NCBI GenBank assembly: GCA_964468345.1
Contig: CAYXVZ010000004.1
Coordinates: 1 to 64,000 of the forward strand
DNA from: DALYLB01 sp964468345
GTDB lineage: Bacteria; Acidobacteriota; Blastocatellia; RBC074
Direction of reading: 5' to 3'
DNA: 64,000 nt
Each line of letters begins with the position of its first letter. Within the stretch, counting starts at the first letter, position 1. The notes beneath the pieces were generated by a model, which searched no databases, had not been told where the DNA came from, and saw nothing but the letters and a program-made list of their open reading frames with translations. Below are positions 36,832 through 46,619 of the stretch, in pieces. Both the position numbers and the translations under genes were made by a program.

Positions 36832-37969
36832 TGTTCCGCCCCTCCTTTTCTGAACTCAGTTCGATCGTGACAGGTTCATCCGCCGCATCGATCTGCGCGA
36901 TGGCCACACTGAGCCGTTGCCGCGCGCCGAGCACCGGCGGTTCAAACGAAATCAAATATCGCGCGACCTGCCCAGGTGCGATCACGCCATCCGACGGGCC
37001 GCATTCGAGCTTCATTCGTTTTATGCGTTCGGTTTGCAACACACGCCCCTTGTCATCGAGCGTGTCGACGAAAAGTTCTGGAAAGCCCGGCACGATCTGC
37101 ACTGGTTTGCTGAGCAGATTTCGTACGGCAACCAGCGCCTGCCGGTGAGTGGCGCTCAGAAACCGCATCTGCGCGATAAGCTTCATTCCGTGAAGCTGCC
37201 TGCTCCACTTCTCGTGGCCCACGGGGAATTTCAAATTCGGGGGAAAGGGTTTCAGCGCTGTTTCTTCTTTCTTTGGATTGTCGTCATTCACAACCGGTGG
37301 CGGCGGCAACGGCGCGACAGGGATCGGAAGACTCTCGACCAGCGGCGTGAACCGTAGAGACAGCGCGGGAGGCTTGAGCGGATCTTTCTCCCCATGCCGA
37401 TCGAGATCCGTGGCCAGCCCCGCTGCCCGCCTCGCTTTCACGATCGCGTCACGGTCGTAGGTTACGACGCAGCGATGAGCGTTCTGCTCGATGTCTTTGA
37501 CCGGATAAAGCAGAAACGTCACGACCATTCCTGAACTCATTTGCACAATGATGGAGGTTGCGGGAGCGGTGGATTTCGAGCCTTCGACAGCGGGAAGAAA
37601 TCCTGTGCCCGCGCGAATCACGAAGAAATGGTCGGTCGTTTTCGTCGGTGAATCTTCAATCGTGACCATCTCGCCCGCGCCTGGATTGATTGCGAAGAAA
37701 CGATCAGCGACTGGAAACTCGATCAGCGTCACGCCGTTTGGCGCCAGGCCCAGCCGGATGATCGGATTTTCGTTGCCGCGCACGGCAACGCTCACTTCGC
37801 CCGACCGGTATTCCTGCGAGGGATTGTTGACAATGATGACCGGCGGAGGCGTAGTTTTCTTCGATGGTTTTTCTTTCACCCGAGGTGACTGAGCAGAGAC
37901 GGGCGCCAACGTCAGTGCCAACAAGATCGTGGCTCCGCATCTTTTATATATGCCTGGAATCTTCTTCAT
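36809..37969 (-). CDS. virB9: VirB9/TrbG-like outer-membrane channel protein
   Basis: A 386-residue exported protein with a signal peptide (ATILLALTLAPVSAQ). It has beta-rich domains; the VirB9-like signature is an N-terminal segment (IIRLGLAPNGVTLIEFPV) and a C-terminal domain (RQALVAVRNLLSKPV, then FEPPVLGARQRLSV). It would form the outer-membrane ring with VirB10 and a lipoprotein. Its start overlaps the VirB8 stop (ATGA). Confidence 0.72.
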   Translation of the reverse strand: MKKIPGIYKRCGATILLALTLAPVSAQSPRVKEKPSKKTTPPPVIIVNNPSQEYRSGEVSVAVRGNENPIIRLGLAPNGVTLIEFPVADRFFAINPGAGEMVTIEDSPTKTTDHFFVIRAGTGFLPAVEGSKSTAPATSIIVQMSSGMVVTFLLYPVKDIEQNAHRCVVTYDRDAIVKARRAAGLATDLDRHGEKDPLKPPALSLRFTPLVESLPIPVAPLPPPPVVNDDNPKKEETALKPFPPNLKFPVGHEKWSRQLHGMKLIAQMRFLSATHRQALVAVRNLLSKPVQIVPGFPELFVDTLDDKGRVLQTERIKRMKLECGPSDGVIAPGQVARYLISFEPPVLGARQRLSVAIAQIDAADEPVTIELSSEKEGRNNGRTSKR

Positions 37970-38679
37970 TGATTCAACTCCTTATATTCAATCGCCGCGA
38001 CCAGAAAGCCCGTGCGGCGGTTCGCATCGCTCCGGCCCGCCGGATCGGCCACCAGTTTGACGACTAATTGCAGTTGTTTGGCGTCTTGAACTACGGCGTT
38101 ACTGACGAGCCTTGTAACCTGTTGCCGCCCGATCACACGCAATGTGAAGGGATCGCTGGCATCCACCGCGACATCCTGCGGCGTCCATATGGCCTGCCAG
38201 CTTTCAGCGCGTTGCCGTTCCAGAATGCGCTGCTCCTTTAAATAGCCGGCGAACTTTGCTGCCGATTGCGGAACCATCATCTCCAAGGCCGATTTCACAT
38301 CCGGTGCGCGCGTCGCGGGATTGACGGCATAAAGTAAACGGACGAATTCGCTTACAAGGTATTTCTTATCCGCTTCGCCCGGATGATCCGGCATCATTTT
38401 CACGGCATCTGATTCGCCGAATGTTCGATCGTTAATCAGGAGCACACGGCCGCTTGACCGGTCCACGATGATGCGATCGGGTCTGCGCCAGTATTGCCAG
38501 GCATTGCCGGTGGCGCTCAGCACGAAAAGGCACAGCACGATCATCATCGCCGTGAGTAGTTGGAAAATGGTTCGCACATCGGCAGGGTCGCGATAAAGGA
38601 TCGTTCGCGGCTCGGCCGGTTGCCGGGACATTTGCCCGAGGGGTTCTCGCACAATTTGCAATGATGGGTTCTCTGCCAT
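37966..38679 (-). CDS. virB8: VirB8/TrbF-like inner-membrane protein
   Basis: A 237-residue protein with one membrane segment (IFQLLTAMMIVLCLFVLSATGNAW) and a periplasmic NTF2-like domain (the DADKKYLVSEFVRLLY region, then FTLRVIGRQQVTRLV). AAGGGAA precedes the chosen ATG; the longer frame (to 38757) lacks a site. VirB8 is an assembly scaffold of the channel. It is the first gene of the leftward transfer arm after VirB1. Confidence 0.8.
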   Translation of the reverse strand: MAENPSLQIVREPLGQMSRQPAEPRTILYRDPADVRTIFQLLTAMMIVLCLFVLSATGNAWQYWRRPDRIIVDRSSGRVLLINDRTFGESDAVKMMPDHPGEADKKYLVSEFVRLLYAVNPATRAPDVKSALEMMVPQSAAKFAGYLKEQRILERQRAESWQAIWTPQDVAVDASDPFTLRVIGRQQVTRLVSNAVVQDAKQLQLVVKLVADPAGRSDANRRTGFLVAAIEYKELNQ

Positions 38680-38970
38680 CTGTTGTTCCCTTTCTGTTAA
38701 GTGAACGCGGCGATCCTTCACCTGACGGAAGGTCGCTGGTCTCGATGTCCGGCTCAATTCAATTCGAGTGCCAGATGGCGTATGTGTTGTGAGCGAGTCG
38801 CTTGGCTATATTCCGTTGGGCTTGCAGAGGAGTCGTGATTCGGAAAGCAGCGGGAAAAGTATGGTGAAATGTATAGTCGGAATGACACGAATGTGGCGGT
38901 TTGCGTGGTTTGGCTGATTTTCACCTTCGCGAGGCATATTCGATCAGCGTATTGCTGGTCTCAGTCACAC

Positions 38971-39705
38971 TCATTTTCGCCCAAAGTAAATCGAACGGCG
39001 ATTGCGGATTTCTGAAAATTCTATTTGGCCTATCTCAAACCCTCCCGACGTTCCATCTGCACGGAGACTCTGACGAACCATGCTATTGCGAGTACGCACT
39101 GCTTGATTGGTTAGCTCCTCATCGGCTCTCGGACTTAATTGAGAAAGCTCCTTAAGGATTTTCAGCCCTCGCTCGACGTATTCACGCGTCTCGCGATAGG
39201 GCGGTATACCTCCGGTACGAAGTCCTTTGGGATTGATGACTTTACTGCCGACGGGAATGGAATGCCCCGTCAAATATGCCTCCACTGTCGCTTCGCCCGC
39301 GTTGTATGCCGCCAGCACCAGGTCCGCCCGTTTGAACCGAGCACCGAGATCGCGAACGTATCTTGCCGCCGCGTCAATCGCCGCAATCGGATCATGGGGA
39401 TCGGCAAGCCCGTACGACGCAGCGGTTCCGGGCATAAACTGCATCAGTCCACGCGCGCCTTTGCGGCTCACAAGTGCTGGATTGAAACGCGTTTCCAGAT
39501 AAGCAATCGCCCACAGTAATCGCGCATTCACGCCATATCTTTTTGCGACATCTTTGATTGATGCATCGTATAGGCGAGCGCGTTCAAGAGCCGCATCGTC
39601 CAGATTGGAGTTTTGCGCCCGGATTTCGGGTGCGTCTGCAAAAATCCAGAGAACGATGACAAACAGCCAAGAAAACCGTTCACCTTTTCTTCTTCTCCTA
39701 TACAT
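38971..39705 (-). CDS. VirB1-like lytic transglycosylase
   Basis: A 244-residue protein with a signal peptide and an SLT fold: YLETRFNPALVSRKGARGLMQ holds the catalytic Glu, with AAYNAGEATV and QFMPGTAASYG also typical. It opens the cell wall for the secretion channel. GAGGGAA precedes the chosen ATG; a TTG lies two codons upstream. It lies at the start of the leftward transfer arm and diverges from the pilin gene. Confidence 0.88.
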   Translation of the reverse strand: MYRRRRKGERFSWLFVIVLWIFADAPEIRAQNSNLDDAALERARLYDASIKDVAKRYGVNARLLWAIAYLETRFNPALVSRKGARGLMQFMPGTAASYGLADPHDPIAAIDAAARYVRDLGARFKRADLVLAAYNAGEATVEAYLTGHSIPVGSKVINPKGLRTGGIPPYRETREYVERGLKILKELSQLSPRADEELTNQAVRTRNSMVRQSLRADGTSGGFEIGQIEFSEIRNRRSIYFGRK

Positions 39706-39902
39706 CAGCAATTCCCTCGCGGATTGAATTTATCTCGGCGTATTCAATCGGCAACGCGAGTGCCGCAATGCTTTGGCCTGATGCTTGCAATAGCAGGGGT
39801 GTGCTCGAAGCGATCCCTTCGACGGTTCGCTCACAACCATCCACATCAATCAATCGCAGGTCAGAAAGCTTGCGTCAGGAATTCTCGAAGGAAAGGGACT
39901 CT

Positions 39903-40310
39903 ATGGAACCGTATGCAATCACTCACCACCCACGATGCGTGCGAATCGGAATGCGCATTATCGCTATCACTCGGGCCGTACAAATGATGGAGACGATTCT
40001 TCTGCTTGCCATCTTGCTAATCGCTGCTGCAATCGACGCCGCCGCGCAGACGCCGAGCGGCAATATCTTCGGCAGCGATCAGCAGGTCGGTAACGCGATT
40101 CGCGAGGCGATCAAGTGGGGGCGCAATTTGCTCTTCCTGCTCGGCATCGTCTTTGTAGGGTGGGGCATCGTGAACTTCGGTTCGGACAAACCGGCCGCCA
40201 AACAGATTGTTGCTGCCATCGGCTGCTTCGCCTTCGGCGGCATCGTCGCGCTCGTCTATTCGATCTCGCAAGGCAACGCTGTCAATCTCGATACTGGATT
40301 TGGAAACTGA
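39903..40310 (+). CDS. TrbC/VirB2-like pilin subunit
   Basis: A 135-residue protein with a long leader, a signal-like segment (LLLAILLIAAAIDAAAQ) and two hydrophobic helices (LLFLLGIVFVGWGIVNFG and QIVAAIGCFAFGGIVALVYSI), the layout of conjugative pilins. An AAGGAAAGGGA site precedes the chosen ATG, giving a leader of about 46 residues; shorter starts near 39951 and 39984 are possible. It is the first gene of the rightward transfer arm. Confidence 0.78.
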   Translation: MEPYAITHHPRCVRIGMRIIAITRAVQMMETILLLAILLIAAAIDAAAQTPSGNIFGSDQQVGNAIREAIKWGRNLLFLLGIVFVGWGIVNFGSDKPAAKQIVAAIGCFAFGGIVALVYSISQGNAVNLDTGFGN

Positions 40311-40311
40311 A

Positions 40312-40638
40312 ATGGCCATGCAATCAAGACCGATGCGATCACAAATCTACCTGCCGATCCTTCGCTTCGGCATCACGGACGAAGACTGGGGTGTCGTAAT
40401 CGGTGCGGCAATCACGGGCTATGCAGTTCCGTTTTTGTTCGAGTTGAAGGTTGCAGGTCTCCCGCTTGAACTCGTGGGCTGGCTCGCGGCGATGGGGACA
40501 AGCGTTCTTATCCTGAACATCCTTCGCCGCAAGACCCGCCCTGCCTGGCTGTGGCACGCGATGCAAGCGCGGCTGCGCGGAGGTGTGAGCCGAAGACGAT
40601 TGCCAGACGATGCGATCGCGAGATGGGTAAAGCCCTGA
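40312..40638 (+). CDS. TrbD/VirB3-like membrane protein
   Basis: A 108-residue protein with two membrane segments (VVIGAAITGYAVPFLFEL and LVGWLAAMGTSVLILNIL) and a basic C terminus. Its ATG lies one base after the pilin stop, and it is followed by the VirB4 gene, which is the usual order of this trio. Confidence 0.8.
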   Translation: MAMQSRPMRSQIYLPILRFGITDEDWGVVIGAAITGYAVPFLFELKVAGLPLELVGWLAAMGTSVLILNILRRKTRPAWLWHAMQARLRGGVSRRRLPDDAIARWVKP

Positions 40639-40653
40639 GGAGGAGAAATCGTA

Positions 40654-43458
40654 ATGGATGCTAATGCAGTTATTTTGACCGCAAGCTGCGCTGCCGCGAC
40701 CGGTTTTGGCGCCGGACTCGCAATCCGGCTCGCGCCGGCGTTTATGGCCGCGCATCACGATTGGTCGAGTTTGCGGCGCGTCCCGGATGCGACAGCAAGT
40801 GACGAAATGAATGAACTCGCACACACGCGCAGACCGGGACGCGTCCGCAATAGTTCGATTGTTGGTTTGTATCGCGATGCTTTGCGCCACCGAGACGGGG
40901 CGTTCACGCGCGCTTACCATATCGAACTTTCGCCGACCATCTTCAGCGATGACCTGATTATCGAGAACCGTTGCAATTCCCTTGCCCGAATGCTGTCGGC
41001 GCGAAAGCCTCTTGGGACGATCATTCAATTCCGCCTGACGGCTGATGTGGATCGAGGTTTGGCCATCGAGCGGCACGACCTGTCCTCTGATCCAGTCGGT
41101 ATTCACCCGGCCGCCGCGATTCTGCACGAGAGCGGCATCCGTAAATACCAGACAATGGCCGATCTGGGTTGCTTCCGGCTGACGCGGCTCACGGTCTGGG
41201 TGCGCGTGCCGAATCTTTCTCCGAGCATCGAGGATCAATTCCTGCCGATGCTCAAGCGCGAAATCCATCTGCGCGGATTCAAGGGATTGCCCGCCGCCTT
41301 CATCGCAAGCTGGCGGGCGACATCGGGCGAACAAATCGTTCGGCGATTGATAACGGAAGAAGCCGCCGCCTTTGCGGAAGCCGAAAAGACATTCCGGCAG
41401 ATCGAGCGCGAATGCCCCATGAAACTTGTTCCCTTCACGCGCGAAGAACTCTGGCAGGCCGTCTTCCTGGGTCATCGTCAGAATGCGATGTCGGTTCCCC
41501 TCCTGCCCCCGATGCTGGAGGACGGGACCGATTTGCGCGATTACCTTTGCGGCGAGACGATCGAATCGCGTGGCTCATACCTGATGCACGGAAACTGCCC
41601 CGCGGCATTGATTTCAATGTTCACGCCCCCGCAGCCCTTCATTACGGCGGATGCGCTGCGGCTGCTTTCGATCAATGGCGCGCTCAATTTCCGTCATACG
41701 ATCGTCAGCGAGTTCGTTTATCCCGACCAGCGGCGGGGCGTGAAACGGCTCGATCGCCGCATCGGCCAGGTCGGTCGCTCAGCGCAAAGCCTTACAGGCC
41801 GGCATAAATTTTCCCCCGAAGCGCGCGTCGCGCTGGATGATCTCGCCCACCTGCGGCAAGACCTGGCCGGCGGCCGTGCGGCGTTGGCCCAGGTGCGGTT
41901 CTTTGTCGTCGTATACGGCGAGCCGGCGCGAACGCGCGCGGAATTGGCCGAGTCTTTGAAAAACCTCGACCGCTATTGCGAACGGATGATCACGGAGATT
42001 CGGAAAATTCCCGGCTGCGATGCCGATCGCGAAGAACCTCACAGCCTGCGCGTGCTGTATGATCGTGCCCTTGTCGGCGAACCCGATCCTCGCAAGACCG
42101 GGCGCGAAATCACCGAAACGACGCATTCGCTCGCCGCGCTGATTCCAACCGAATCCGAATGGATGGGAGCGCCACGGCCGCACACGCTCTTTTCATTGCC
42201 GACGGGAAAGCTGATCGGCATGGATCTGTTTGACCGGCAGTTAGTTCCATCGCCGCTCGCATTGGCATTGGCCGCGCCGCGCGGCGGCAAGAGCGTGTTG
42301 CTCGGCCGTTTGATCAACGATGTACTCGCGACAAAGGCTCGTGCCTGTATCCGCGCCGTGGATTTCGGCGAATCCTTCGGTCCGCTCGTAGACGTACTCG
42401 GTGGGCGTCAATTGCGCTTTCAGCCCGGCACGGATCGTACGATCAATGTTTGGGATTATGTCGGGCTGGAGGAAGGCGAAATGCCCGACGAAGTGCAGGT
42501 CGGCTTTGTGGTCGGCGATCTGATGCAACTTGCGCGCGTTCCATCGGACGACACCCTGGCCGAAGATATCCTTATCACACTGGTCAATGAGGTCTATCGC
42601 AATGAAGTCCCCCGCAATCGAACCGGCGCGCCCAAGCATGAACCGCGCCTCTCACACCTTGTTGACTGCCTTTCTACGTGGCCATTCAAAGGCGCACTGA
42701 TGAGGCGCGCTGAGGAATTGAAACTCGCGCTCGGTCAGTATTGCGGCCACAGTTTTCTTGACGCGCCCACACATCCTGATTTCGCGGGCGATTCTGTTCT
42801 GGATATATATGAACTCGACAGCCTCGAACAGTTCCCTGAGCGTGTCCGCGAATCGCTGGCTTATCGTGCGGCGGCTCGCGTGCTCAGAGCGATCGGCAAA
42901 TTGAATGATGACGGCACGCGCTCGCCCACCCTGCTCGTCTTTGACGAAGTGTGGAAGATTCGCGAAAAGTACCCGCGAATCCTTGACGTGATCAAACGCG
43001 GCGCGCGCACGGGCGGCAAGGAAAACGTCGTTACAATCCTGGCGACACAAGCTTACGAGGACTTCTCCAGCTTGCCCGACATCGCGAAGACCGCCGGTGT
43101 GAAATTCATCGGTAAACAGATCGGGGATTATGGAAGACTCGTTTCCGATTCGGGGCTATCGATCCAAGCCGCCGCCGCGATCAGTGTCATCCACAATGTG
43201 CCCGGATCTCAGGCCCAATTCCTGCTCTCGCTCGGTTCGGGCGAAGATCAGATCGTTGAGATGATTCAATGCGATCTTTCACCCGCCGAACTCTGGACGT
43301 TCACAACCAATCCGGACGAACGTAATGCGCGTGCGCGTGTGCAATCCCTTCGCCCCGCCTGGTCACTTGCGCAGGTCATCGCCTGGCTTGCCGAAATTTA
43401 TCCGCTGGGGCTGACGGGCGCCGGCTTGGTCAACATTGATGAATCAATGCTCGATTGA
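40654..43458 (+). CDS. virB4: VirB4/TrbE-type secretion ATPase
   Basis: A 934-residue protein with the VirB4 layout: an N-terminal helical region, Walker A APRGGKSVLLG near residue 541, Walker B LLVFDEVWK near 760, and a late ATQAYEDFSSLPDIAKT segment. It powers pilus assembly and channel function. GAGGAGGAG precedes the ATG. Confidence 0.92.
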   Translation: MDANAVILTASCAAATGFGAGLAIRLAPAFMAAHHDWSSLRRVPDATASDEMNELAHTRRPGRVRNSSIVGLYRDALRHRDGAFTRAYHIELSPTIFSDDLIIENRCNSLARMLSARKPLGTIIQFRLTADVDRGLAIERHDLSSDPVGIHPAAAILHESGIRKYQTMADLGCFRLTRLTVWVRVPNLSPSIEDQFLPMLKREIHLRGFKGLPAAFIASWRATSGEQIVRRLITEEAAAFAEAEKTFRQIERECPMKLVPFTREELWQAVFLGHRQNAMSVPLLPPMLEDGTDLRDYLCGETIESRGSYLMHGNCPAALISMFTPPQPFITADALRLLSINGALNFRHTIVSEFVYPDQRRGVKRLDRRIGQVGRSAQSLTGRHKFSPEARVALDDLAHLRQDLAGGRAALAQVRFFVVVYGEPARTRAELAESLKNLDRYCERMITEIRKIPGCDADREEPHSLRVLYDRALVGEPDPRKTGREITETTHSLAALIPTESEWMGAPRPHTLFSLPTGKLIGMDLFDRQLVPSPLALALAAPRGGKSVLLGRLINDVLATKARACIRAVDFGESFGPLVDVLGGRQLRFQPGTDRTINVWDYVGLEEGEMPDEVQVGFVVGDLMQLARVPSDDTLAEDILITLVNEVYRNEVPRNRTGAPKHEPRLSHLVDCLSTWPFKGALMRRAEELKLALGQYCGHSFLDAPTHPDFAGDSVLDIYELDSLEQFPERVRESLAYRAAARVLRAIGKLNDDGTRSPTLLVFDEVWKIREKYPRILDVIKRGARTGGKENVVTILATQAYEDFSSLPDIAKTAGVKFIGKQIGDYGRLVSDSGLSIQAAAAISVIHNVPGSQAQFLLSLGSGEDQIVEMIQCDLSPAELWTFTTNPDERNARARVQSLRPAWSLAQVIAWLAEIYPLGLTGAGLVNIDESMLD

Positions 43459-43471
43459 AGGAGGGAGAAAA

Positions 43472-44332
43472 ATGTATCGAAAGCCAATTTTGATCGGTGT
43501 ACTCCTCGCCTCGTTGCTGATGCCCATTCAAGTCCAAGCGCAATGGACGGTCTTTGATCCGGCAAACTATGGCCTGCAATTAAAGAAACAATTGGAAGAG
43601 CTCAACCGTTGGCTTGCGACAATCAACCAATATACGCGCATTTACGAAAATGCCGTTGGGCAGTTGACCAACATGAAAGGGATTCTCAAAATCGCTGATG
43701 AACTCCTCACACAGGATAAGCGCCTGCGCTCGCTGATGAGCAGCTGGGGCCAGGTCATCCGCCTCACGTTCCGCGTCAAAAATCAATTGACGAATCTCAT
43801 CACCGGCAACATCCGTGCGATCGCAAATATGGAGCGGCGGCTGCGCAACGGCATTTTTGATCCCGAGGCGGATAAGCGCGACTTCGAGGAATATCTGCGC
43901 TATGGCATTGGCCGGACCGCGCAGGATACCGAATCGGAGCTTGAGCGACTCAAAAAAATGGACAACCAGTTCGAGCGACTGGAACACGACCATCAGGTCG
44001 CGGCCGATAATTCCGCGCAGCTACAGGCCTGGCTTGCAGCCAAGAAGGAAGAACTGGAACGGCTGAAGAACTGTGATGACTGCACCGAGAAAGATCGCGA
44101 CATCGAACAACTATCCTTTGAAATCGCCAAGCTGGAAGAGAAAACCGCGCAAGCCCAGGCCGAGACGACGCGCCTTTTTGACCTCAAAGCCAAGCGTGCC
44201 GAAACGATCTATCAGGTTGAGATGCAGCGCATCCATTTCGGGCGCACGATCCGCAGTATGAACGGCGCCTGGAAAGGTATCACCACAGCAACGCAGGAGC
44301 TTCGCGAAAAACTGGCTGAGAGTATGAGGTAA
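43472..44332 (+). CDS. TrbJ/VirB5-like minor pilin component
   Basis: A 286-residue exported protein: signal peptide ILIGVLLASLLMPIQVQAQ, then a helical body (QWTVFDPANYGLQLKKQLEELNRW at its start is a typical TrbJ opening) and long coiled stretches. GGAGGGAG precedes the chosen ATG. It lies between VirB4 and VirB6, as expected for TrbJ. A CDDC pair in the middle may form a disulfide. Confidence 0.82.
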   Translation: MYRKPILIGVLLASLLMPIQVQAQWTVFDPANYGLQLKKQLEELNRWLATINQYTRIYENAVGQLTNMKGILKIADELLTQDKRLRSLMSSWGQVIRLTFRVKNQLTNLITGNIRAIANMERRLRNGIFDPEADKRDFEEYLRYGIGRTAQDTESELERLKKMDNQFERLEHDHQVAADNSAQLQAWLAAKKEELERLKNCDDCTEKDRDIEQLSFEIAKLEEKTAQAQAETTRLFDLKAKRAETIYQVEMQRIHFGRTIRSMNGAWKGITTATQELREKLAESMR

Positions 44333-44336
44333 CTCC

Positions 44337-46454
44337 ATGCAAAGAATTTCATTCATAAAGAGCCCGATGGTTCACAACGGATTTATCAATCGAGTCCGGA
44401 TTCCATTTTCCCTTCGTGGTGCCGCTTGGTGCTCTTTTTGGATCGTTCTCTTACTGTTTTTCTCCCCCACCATGGGGAGGGCGCAATCCCCCGCGCCTTC
44501 CCCATCCCCCGGCGGATCGATCGCCCAGGCAGATGCAATGACGAATCTCGTCATCGTCGCGGGGAATTTGATTCCGAAAGTCCAGGAGGCGGTGGAAAGT
44601 CCGCTCATTGCGGGACTCGAAAATCTTGCCTTTTGGATTTCGGTCGTTGTGATGATGCTGTCGTTCGCGCGGCTCTTCCGCGAAAACGATGGTGCGTCGA
44701 AGGATTTGTTCTGGTGGTGTTTGCGGCTCGCGATCGTTTTCACGCTGTTCGGCACGGGACGAGCCATCATCAATACATGGGGCGAGATTGGTCAGGACAT
44801 CGTCAATGTTACTCAGTTCAGAAAAGTGTTGTGGGATGCCGAAATTGAATTCAACGCGAGCTACGAGAAGTTCACGGAAGGCATGTTCCTGGTCAAAGCG
44901 ACAAGCGCAACCGATGCCATCGCGGCGCTCACCACGGACGATGTCAATTTGCGCAACATCGCGAATGCCGCGAACAACCCATCGGCCTGGAGCCTACCGA
45001 ACATTTTCATCGGCGTGACGATCGCCCGGGCGATCCTGCAATTCGCGCAAATCTTCCTGGCGCTGCTCGGCGGATTGATTCTGATTGCCCTCCGGCTCTT
45101 TGCGCCGTTTGCCATCGCGTTCGCCGTGGACCGGAATCTGGCGCAGCGAATCTCATACCCGTTCGCGTGGAGCGCGGCAGTCTTCACTATGGTCACGCCA
45201 TTGGTGAGCCATATCATCGGCTTTTTCGTTTATCAGGCTGGCATTCTGGCGCTCGGAATCATCCGGCCCGATTCCCCGGTCTTCACGCTCGCGGCAGACG
45301 GCTCGATTGCCGGCGATCCGAACGTCGTCGGTCCGGCGACGGCGGCCTGCGTCATGCTGGTCGTACTGATGATCGTGGGCGCGCTGCTGCTACTCGCTTC
45401 GCCTTACATCAGCTACAAGCTCGCCTTCGGTCAAATTTTTGAAGCGGTCTCAGCGACGGCGGCCGGATGGATGGGCGCCTTGACCGCGACCGGCATCGAG
45501 ATCGCGGGCATCAGCTTCGGTTCGGCCTTGCAAAGGCAGGCGAGCGAAACACGTATCGAAGGACAAGCACAGGCCGAGATTGCACGAGCAACGGCCGCGC
45601 GAGAATCGAGCGACCTGCAGGCGCGCGCGCACAAAATTCTCGGCATGCAATCGGCGGCGGCCAGCCGCGACCAATCGCTCGGGGCAATTGCAGGTGGCTA
45701 TGCAATGGCGCTGCGAATGAACGAGGCGCAGCGGCAGGCCACAACCGGCCTGATCGAACAAAGCCGCGATCAACAGGTGCTCGGCATTCTTGCCGACCGA
45801 AGCTTTGGCCAACGCCAAGCTGGCATCCAGATGAGTCGCGAAGAACGCGACCTGCTCAATGCGCAGGCACAGGAGAATACGAGTACGATCGTAGGGAGAA
45901 CGATTGATATGGGCGATCAGGCAATCGGCGGAATGGCGAGACTCAGTGGCGGTGAGATACCGTTGCTTTCGATCGGTGCGGAAGGTTCAAAACTCATCAC
46001 CACCGGCGCGCGTGGAGCAGCCGAGTTTGCCATCACCAACATTGCCACGGACGCCCGGATCAATTCCGTCCGCGTCGCCGGTCAGAGCCAGATCGAAAAC
46101 GTCGAATCCTCTACACGGATGCGGGAATACGCGGCAGACCGATATGCCCAAGCCTCCGCGCTCATCGCCAATCAGCAAGCGGCTGCGAACAATGCCGCCG
46201 CGCGAGTGAATCGCGATCTTGCAGCGGGCGGTGTTCAAAGTGCTTATGGACATCAGGTGCAAGGCGTCCGGCAAGCCTACCAACTCAACCTCGATGCCAA
46301 TCAGATCAATTTGGCCGGCGCATTAAAAGCGGCGGAGCTTCTGAAGTCTTCGGGGATGAAGGCGGTGCGGCTCGATCAGATGTCGCAGATTGTCAGCACG
46401 CTCAGCCGAGATTTAGCTCGCCGGACTGAGATGGCGATGACGCTTCGATATTGA
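44337..46454 (+). CDS. TrbL/VirB6-like polytopic membrane protein
   Basis: A 705-residue protein with five or more membrane segments between residues 95 and 380 (for example ALLGGLILIALRLFAPFAIAFAV) and a long soluble C-terminal part rich in Ala, Gln and Arg. It is the inner-membrane channel subunit. It ends the rightward transfer arm. Confidence 0.85.
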   Translation: MQRISFIKSPMVHNGFINRVRIPFSLRGAAWCSFWIVLLLFFSPTMGRAQSPAPSPSPGGSIAQADAMTNLVIVAGNLIPKVQEAVESPLIAGLENLAFWISVVVMMLSFARLFRENDGASKDLFWWCLRLAIVFTLFGTGRAIINTWGEIGQDIVNVTQFRKVLWDAEIEFNASYEKFTEGMFLVKATSATDAIAALTTDDVNLRNIANAANNPSAWSLPNIFIGVTIARAILQFAQIFLALLGGLILIALRLFAPFAIAFAVDRNLAQRISYPFAWSAAVFTMVTPLVSHIIGFFVYQAGILALGIIRPDSPVFTLAADGSIAGDPNVVGPATAACVMLVVLMIVGALLLLASPYISYKLAFGQIFEAVSATAAGWMGALTATGIEIAGISFGSALQRQASETRIEGQAQAEIARATAARESSDLQARAHKILGMQSAAASRDQSLGAIAGGYAMALRMNEAQRQATTGLIEQSRDQQVLGILADRSFGQRQAGIQMSREERDLLNAQAQENTSTIVGRTIDMGDQAIGGMARLSGGEIPLLSIGAEGSKLITTGARGAAEFAITNIATDARINSVRVAGQSQIENVESSTRMREYAADRYAQASALIANQQAAANNAAARVNRDLAAGGVQSAYGHQVQGVRQAYQLNLDANQINLAGALKAAELLKSSGMKAVRLDQMSQIVSTLSRDLARRTEMAMTLRY

Positions 46455-46619
46455 ACGATGACAAATACAATCGCCGTCGATAGTCGCTCGCGAAAAAATT
46501 ACTGGAGGAGTTAAAGGCCGGACCGCTTCAACCAGTCGATCTCGAGTTTGAGGCTTCTACATCCAAACAATAGAGTTTGACTCTCTTTGCAAGCCTGTGT
46601 TATTTTCAGACGGTTATTT
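46455..46619. other. Gap between transfer arm and metal region
   Basis: The frame after TAG at 46486 reads a 29-codon C-terminal-like fragment (LAKKLLEELKAGPLQPVDLE) with no start, ending at TAG 46573. It could be the remnant of a gene cut by insertion. Nothing else is seen. Confidence 0.3.
46577..46605 (+). promoter_or_regulatory. Candidate promoter upstream of the metal operon
   Basis: TTGACT at 46577-46582 with TTATTT (17-base spacer) or TGTTAT (15-base spacer) after it. It lies 15-40 bases before the start of the small Cys-rich protein gene. The -10 box is weak. Confidence 0.35.

Noticed and set aside
40339..41475. 378-codon minus-strand open frame
   Set aside because: It lies inside the VirB4 gene on the other strand, has no recognisable motif or ribosome site, and is typical of opposite-strand frames in GC-rich genes.
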